This document shows positions 58,940 to 64,000 of a DNA stretch of 64,000 bases, one piece after another. Made by a program: the position numbers and the translations under genes. The stretch is from Exophiala sp. HKRS030 (taxonomy: Eukaryota; Ascomycota; Eurotiomycetes; Chaetothyriales; Herpotrichiellaceae), in NCBI GenBank assembly GCA_023897205.1, contig JAHWDD010000002.1:4030001-4094000 (forward strand), given 5' to 3'. Numbering within the stretch: the stretch's first letter is position 1; every line of letters starts with the position of its first letter. Under the pieces are notes generated by a model. It was not told the origin of the DNA. It did no database searches and saw nothing but the letters and a program-made list of their open reading frames with translations.

Positions 58940-60825
58940 TCAAGCACGAATCTCCCAGAGATGAATTTTACCCTGTTCATTCCCAACCGCAAGGTACGTG
59001 CCATCGGGACTCAAGGCCAATGAACTGATCCTGCCCAGCGGCGTCTTGTCAGTTGGCCAGTTGCGATAGACAGTCGCACTGGGCAAATGGACGAGTTTCA
59101 ATGCGTTCTTCTTCCATCGTGATGACATGGCCAGCATTTGTCCGTCGTTGCTAAATTCCAGATGCGAGATTGGGGTTGTTAATTGGTCGAATGTGCGGAG
59201 GGGCTTCGGTCTGATAGGAGTTGTTGTGGTAGTGGTGGATGACTGTGAGTCTTCAGCAATCCAAGCTCGTCGGTCGTAAATATTGACGATGCCAGCCGAC
59301 GAACCGACGGCGACCCAGCGCGATCCTCCACCGGTAAAGGATGTAGACTCTTGATCACGATGGCGAGATGTGATGCCTATATCGCCACCGAGAGCGATGA
59401 CTGTTGTACCTACGGCACCTTCGTCGATCCATCGTCTCACGACGCTCCTAGACTCAATGTCATATTCACTGACTTCACCATTCTTTCCAGCCACGGCAAA
59501 CCCGGAACTATCCCTATACCAAGCGAAATCAGCAACTCCGCCACGACTATCAATCCGACACGAACATATCCATTGCATGCTGGTGGTGTCAAGTACATTG
59601 ATGGCGCCACCTCCTTTCTTCGCCGATGAGATCAATCCCATATATCTGCCTGAAGGCGATAGTTTGAATTGTTCCATTGTACGTTGACTGTGTCGTGCTG
59701 TCCCGTACATGGCACGGGTGATCTTTTCAATCGACCCTGTTGATAGTGACCATGTGTGAAAGTATCGACGACGTGAAGATAAGAAGATTCGAGTCTGGTC
59801 GTGTCGAGATTCTAAGTCGGTATCGGTGTGGGAGGTTATGGGTCGGCAGAATGATGCTGTGTGTAATGGTGTACCTTTGAGATGAAGCGATGTGAGAATC
59901 GGATTGGGATTCGGTGGATGAGGAGAGATGTGATAGAGTGTGACAGTTGAGCTGGGCCCAGCAGAGAGAAGTAGAGGATAATATGGGTGAAATTGAAGTG
60001 TGTCTACTGAGGATGGGCCTGTGCTTGCTATATCCTTCGTTCGCTGAATGTCGATGACTTCAGGTCGGAGTTTTCGTTTCGTTTTTGAACCTCGGATGGA
60101 TGTGTCTGTTCGTGTCAAAGATCCTGCGGTACGTAGAAGTTCGGCTAGTGGTTTGGCGGAAAGAAGAGTATCGCCGTCATCACCGGTCATAGAAGTATCT
60201 GAATCTGAGTCTTGATCTTGACCGTCTTCTGACAACCTTCTCCTCTTTCTGGCGTAGTTCACCCATTCTGGAACTGGGTGAAGTCTTTCGTATTGTCGTC
60301 TCAATCGTTCGATATATTCCCGTCCTGTCACAACATCGTCATCCTCAGTGTCTCTTAATTTCCGCAGTCTAGTATTGGATGCGAGGGAAACTGTTATTCG
60401 ATCGTCGTCGCTATCGTACCAAGCCTGCTTGCGCGCGGAGGGCGATTTTGAGGTAGAGTCGAGATCTCGAGAGACAGAAGTTGGAAGGGTTGCAGTACCG
60501 GCGTCGAGGAAGAACAACTGTAAACGGCTGTCAGTTTCGATCATGTTTTCTTTCTCCGTCACAAAATACACACATCTTCATCTGGCACATCACTCAACCT
60601 GTCGTCCTCTTCGTTGTCTTGATCCGACTCGACACTACCATTGCTGGTCCGCCGAATCAAAGCACGAGTATTGCCGACCTCCCTTTTGGTCAAAGATTCC
60701 AAAAATCCTGCATCGTCGCCGAACAATGCCTTTTCTAGTCTTAACTCGACGTCATCCTTTTCTAGGATTTCGGTGGCTGGTCCCTTCTTCTCCGACGACC
60801 TTTTTAATCTTGTAGGAGGTTCCAT
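58940..60825 (-). CDS. utp18: U3 snoRNP protein Utp18 (small-subunit processome WD40 protein)
   Basis: Exon 1 (60825-60574) and exon 2 (60517-58940) join across a 56 nt intron to give 609 residues. The N-terminal third is acidic and Lys/Arg-rich with LFFLDAGTAT at the exon join, KQAWYDSDDDRITVSL and GREYIERLRRQYERLHPVP; all are typical of Utp18. The C-terminal two-thirds is a WD40 propeller (DTLQFHPYYPLLLSAGPSST; RYMGLISSAKKGGGAINVLD; LALSPDGTYLAVGNEQGKIHLWEI). Utp18 recruits the exosome-linked helicase Mtr4 in yeast through an arch-interacting motif and helps mature 18S rRNA. The chosen start, MEPPTRLKRSSEKKG, is where similarity to the family begins. Confidence 0.9.
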
Positions 60826-61481
60826 GGCTGTCACACCGGAGGCAAGAGGGAATGGTGACGATGCTTGAGGAGCAAGCAAATGGGATTGAAGCTGGTGATC
60901 GTCGAGTGCGCAACGTACAAAAAATTCCCGCCATCGATGCGGAGAAACTTTGAGCGGAAAATTATTCTTTCTCCAAATCTCCGCCAAGGCTGAATGACCC
61001 TGAACAAGGCTGATCATTGAGATTCTCGACTTTTCCCACAAATTCGAGAACGTATTCATTTTCTAGTCGTTCGATAATATCTAGCATATATTCCTGACAA
61101 TCCCACTCGACACTTTCATTGTCGACGCCTGTTTTTTGGACCTTCATTTCGAACGGGAGGAATGTCACTCTGGTTGATTCTGTCTGACATCGTCATACGT
61201 TGGAAACTGCCCGAACCTCTCTATTGTATTGTGTTGCCTTGCCCTACGGAATTCAGTTAGTCTGCCTTTTTGGATGGACCCTTCAGGCTGAAGCCGTACT
61301 AGGGGTGTAATTGAGTTTGCGAAGTGTTGTTCTTGATTTTCTATCTCGCTATGTTCGTCGGTGTGAGTGATTCAAACTTCTATTCCTCGAGAAGTGCAGT
61401 AAGCCTGGAGTGCCCTGTCCGACTGAACAAGCCGACGCCAATGTCGGAAATCTCTCCTCAAGAATAATACGTTATGCCTCC
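60826..61481. other. Intergenic between Utp18 and the four-exon gene
   Basis: Both flanking genes are on the minus strand. The stretch contains a small minus-strand open frame at 60962-61168 (described separately) and otherwise no supported gene. Confidence 0.4.
60962..61168 (-). pseudogene. Possible remnant of an unknown fungal gene
   Basis: A 68-codon open frame contains ESVEWDCQEYMLDIIERLEN, a W-x-C-Q-[DE]-Y-[MV]-L-[DE]-x-[IL] word that I associate with the C-terminal part of small uncharacterised fungal proteins. No upstream exon completes it convincingly: the neighbouring frame ends in a stop at 61191-61193. It could be a decayed gene copy or chance. No function is offered. Confidence 0.25.
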
Positions 61482-62870
61482 TTACAGTTCCGTCTTTTTG
61501 GCCTCCTCCCGAATCTTCCATACCTTATCCTCGCAGTACTCGATGACTGGGCACCAGGAGGCAAGCAAGCAACCCTCATAGCCGTTGCACATGGCGTCTT
61601 TCGCAATTCCGGCGGCTCCTCTCGCAGAGGTGAAAAAGTGGTCATCCGCGCCCCGCAGATATTCTTGAGGCACGATCTTCTTGTCGTCTTTAAATAGGTC
61701 TTTGACGATACGTCGAAAGTTCTGGTCCGTAACACGGCTCCCGGAGAGCGACACCAGATCAAAGGCGACATCATGGTTGCGCAGGAAGTTACGCAGCGAA
61801 AAGTCGATCCAGTGCCAGTACTGTTCACTACCGGGTTCGATACTCTCGTCGGTCCAGAGGAGCCGAGGTGAACCGAGATCGTCTGGAAATATACCATCGT
61901 CGCGGACTAAAAACCGGATATTCAAAGCTGCTTCGTCGAGGTGGATGAAGAACACGGACTGGATAGGTCTACCGCTATACTTTTCGCATTCTATGTCTGG
62001 GATCTCAGTATAATCGTCTAGCCAGATCCCAAAGCAGTTCTCTAACCCGTAGAAGTGTCGTATTGATAATTGACTTTGTCTCTGGTAGCGGAAGTAGTCA
62101 AGTCCAGCTAAGTTTAGCAGTGGGATAATAAACTGCGTCTCATCTAAGTTTCCAATGTCCTCAAAGTCTGGTACTCCGAGATCTACTTTATTATGGATAA
62201 GTAGTGCCGACTCGTTCGCCTTCTGATAAAGTATTCTCATCATCTCCACGATCGGCAGGAGCTCTTCGTAAGGAGGTTTAAGTAGGAGCCCTACGGGCGG
62301 CCGATATCCTAACCCGAACCAGGATCGAAGGCGTTCGAATGACAAGAGGGCCGTAGGTGTCTTGGGTCTTCTCACTATTTAGTATTTATCGTCCACCCGG
62401 CAAAAGGAAGGGGAGGTGTGGATATACTGATTTTGTTCCTGGGCAACAATACGCTTTGTATCCAAACGTTGCCAATGCTTCATAGCCCGCATGTATGCCT
62501 CTGTCCCGTTCACCGCGGCCACATCCAAGACGGTTCCGTTAACAAATTGGAGGCTGACGGAACTAAAATCGTCAGCCAAGGGCTCCGGGTCATTTGATCA
62601 AAGGACGGATCTCATACCCGTAGCCAGGCGCCAACGATAAGCCGATACCTGAGAAATGCGTCAGATAGAAGTCGTTACAACACCGATGCGGCAAGGGATA
62701 TCATCCAATTCCGCATACACACCTGGGGCCTCTTGGAGACTAAGCGGTCGACAATGGTTGCAAAGGACTGTGGCATGCACGCCGCTTCTGCTTGAGAGGT
62801 TCATAATTGCCCCAATTGTGACCACGATCCATAAGAGATCTCGCAGCAGGCGCGAGAATGTAAGAGACAT
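61482..62870 (-). CDS. Four-exon protein of unknown function with an N-terminal membrane anchor and Hsp70-like C-terminal motif
   Basis: Exons 62870-62723, 62648-62618 (31 bases), 62562-62453 and 62374-61482 join to 393 residues; introns of 74, 55 and 78 nt have GT..AG ends. Without this splicing the region looks like a gene split by stops and frame changes. The product starts with a hydrophobic anchor or signal (LLWIVVTIGAIMNL, about residues 12-26), then a Cys pair (CNHC), GIGLSLAPGYGSVSLQFVNG and a long mixed domain with NCFGIWLDDYTEI. Near the C-terminus, DDHFFTSARGAAGIAKDAM resembles the (S/A)ARGAA-x-x-AK word seen at the end of fungal Hsp70/actin-fold-like proteins often expanded near heterokaryon-incompatibility genes. 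The nucleotide-binding N-terminal motifs are not evident, so this relation is weak. No name is given. Confidence 0.6.
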
Positions 62871-64000
62871 CTTGAGCAGCGTCAAGGGCCTCCACTATAT
62901 CAATTTCGCTAAGTAGAGCACCCTGAAACCGCAGTTAGTAGCTTCAGGCTAGGAGAAGGGTTAGGTTAAATATTCATTATAAAAATATAATGAATATAGG
63001 GTTGGCCAGATTAATGACACTGCCTCGATACTCGCGCCTGATTTAAGCGCCGACCCAAAGTAAGCACGGCGACACTTTTAATAGCATCAAGAACTTTTCT
63101 CCAACTCAACTTGCCCTGGGGCGGTTGAGGATGTAGGTGAGGGCAACGGCGGTTGGAGACGATGGATCAGCTAATGAAGATGCTCGTTTGACCGATTGTT
63201 GGGTGAGTTAATGAGGCTGCTGGCGACGAGATGATAACTCTGAGACGTTACCCCCGGCTAGCCCGAGCCCTTGACATTAACCCGTGACTCAACCTCGCCA
63301 GCCTTGTCAGGTGCTCAGTCGCAGCCCTGCCCTTTGGGCAAGTTTTCCGCAAGATCGGCTGTCTTGCATATCCTACAGTATCTGACAGAGCTAAGTTGTG
63401 GTCTGAGATTTCCGACGGGATCGCGATGTCATCACACTGGCTAAATCAAACCCGATGTCGTGAAGAGGCCATAGAGCAAATTAGCAGACATGGGTGGTGG
63501 ACGTAAGAGAGGCAATGCGGCCTTAAGGCCACCTTGGGTGGGCATTGCATATTTAGCAATCCTGGCTTTCTGGCCGCCGTTGGACCGCCATCGTGTGGCA
63601 ATTCCCTGTCGTCAATACCAGGAAGGACTTGTGCAGTATGGTTGCAAGCACCACAAGGCCAGCGCTATTCGTGCGAGTAGATTTTATAAAGGTCGGATGA
63701 TACCCTCTTTTCGGTAAGAAATCTAGAGGGACCGTCCCTCCGGATCTACGAGGCACTATAGTTAGGGCAGTATAGATAAAATCACTCGTTATTCACGGAA
63801 GTATAAAGGGGAAAAGAGGTTCGAGATAACCAAGGAAAGTTAACCGAGCAAGGTGGGGGCTGATATAGGAAGAAACCAGGGGAGTGATCTTGGCATTGAC
63901 GGAAGAAACCGTCCAAAAGCAGCGGCACTGACCGCCCAATTTGGCGGGAAATTTTCCTTGCAACCTGCGTTGAACTGTATTTTCCAGTCCCTCAATTCTG
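62871..64000. other. Gene-poor right edge
   Basis: 1.1 kb with no supported gene. The frames at 63490-63717 (plus) and 63553-63756 (minus) lack domains and ATG context. A perfect AT-rich inverted repeat lies at 62970-62997. The stretch may include the end of a repeat continuing beyond the window, but nothing identifiable as a transposon is seen. Confidence 0.4.
62970..62997. repeat. Perfect 12-base inverted repeat with a 4-base loop
   Basis: Arms ATATTCATTATA and TATAATGAATAT flank AAAA. It lies about 100 bases upstream of the ATG of the four-exon gene. Confidence 0.85.

Noticed and set aside
62379..62650. Frameshift and nonsense mutations in the gene at the right edge
   Set aside because: Three introns with GT..AG ends restore one reading frame, so decay is not needed to explain the region.
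1..64000. tRNA or rRNA genes
   Set aside because: I looked for B-box-like GGTTCGAnnCC with a matching cloverleaf and found none convincing; no rRNA-like sequence was seen.

Overview
This 64 kb window is nuclear DNA of a filamentous ascomycete (Pezizomycotina). The evidence is short introns of about 50-80 nt with GT..AG ends and CTGAC/CTAAC-type branch sites, gene spacing of 1-3 kb, a Zn2Cys6 regulator of the AcuK/Ert1 type, a fungal Dal5-type permease, a fungal Mgr3-type TPR protein, and a fungus-specific mitoribosomal protein (mL60/MRPL31). Protein wording fits Eurotiomycetes or a relative (Chaetothyriomycetidae is possible), but that placement is only a guess. I see no tRNA, rRNA, CRISPR array, intact transposon or secondary-metabolite cluster.

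Layout. 0-10 kb: the C-terminal end of a Ser/Thr-rich membrane protein, a five-exon Dal5-family permease, and a long Doa10-type ER ubiquitin ligase on the minus strand. 10-18 kb: a giant Ala/Ser-rich repeat protein and a secreted protein with six two-cysteine repeats. 19-30 kb: Mgr3-like TPR protein, SRAP-domain DNA-repair protein, a conserved fungal protein, the small three-exon gene for mL60, tafazzin, and cohesin Rad21. 30-40 kb: the secretory-pathway Ca/Mn ATPase Pmr1, riboflavin kinase, and the AcuK-type gluconeogenesis activator, behind a 3.8 kb gene-free stretch. 43-50 kb: a DHA1-type MFS exporter, succinate dehydrogenase assembly factor 2, a Kv-beta-like aldo-keto reductase, and the RACK1/Cpc2 gene, which carries a U24 box C/D snoRNA in its second intron. 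50-64 kb: Cog4, an Hst2-type sirtuin, a BTB-like protein, hexokinase, Utp18, and a four-exon unknown protein with a membrane anchor.

Most of the content is single-copy housekeeping: mitochondrial function (mL60, tafazzin, Mgr3, Sdh5), secretory pathway and ER quality control (Doa10, Pmr1, Cog4), sugar and carbon control (hexokinase, AcuK), and ribosome biogenesis or translation (Utp18, RACK1, U24). No operon-like logic is expected in a fungus. The shared-promoter pairs mL60/tafazzin, Mgr3/SRAP, Cog4/Hst2 and AKR/RACK1 are the plausible co-regulated units.

The most important technical observation is that five otherwise well-conserved genes (Doa10, the repeat protein, the 23 kb conserved protein, the DHA1 exporter and Cog4) are each broken by the apparent loss of exactly one base, always at a run of 3-5 G or C. 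There are seven such sites. I read these as assembly or sequencing undercalls rather than pseudogenes. The best biological novelties are the 30-codon repeat protein, the six-repeat secreted protein, and the U24 snoRNA kept in the RACK1 host gene.
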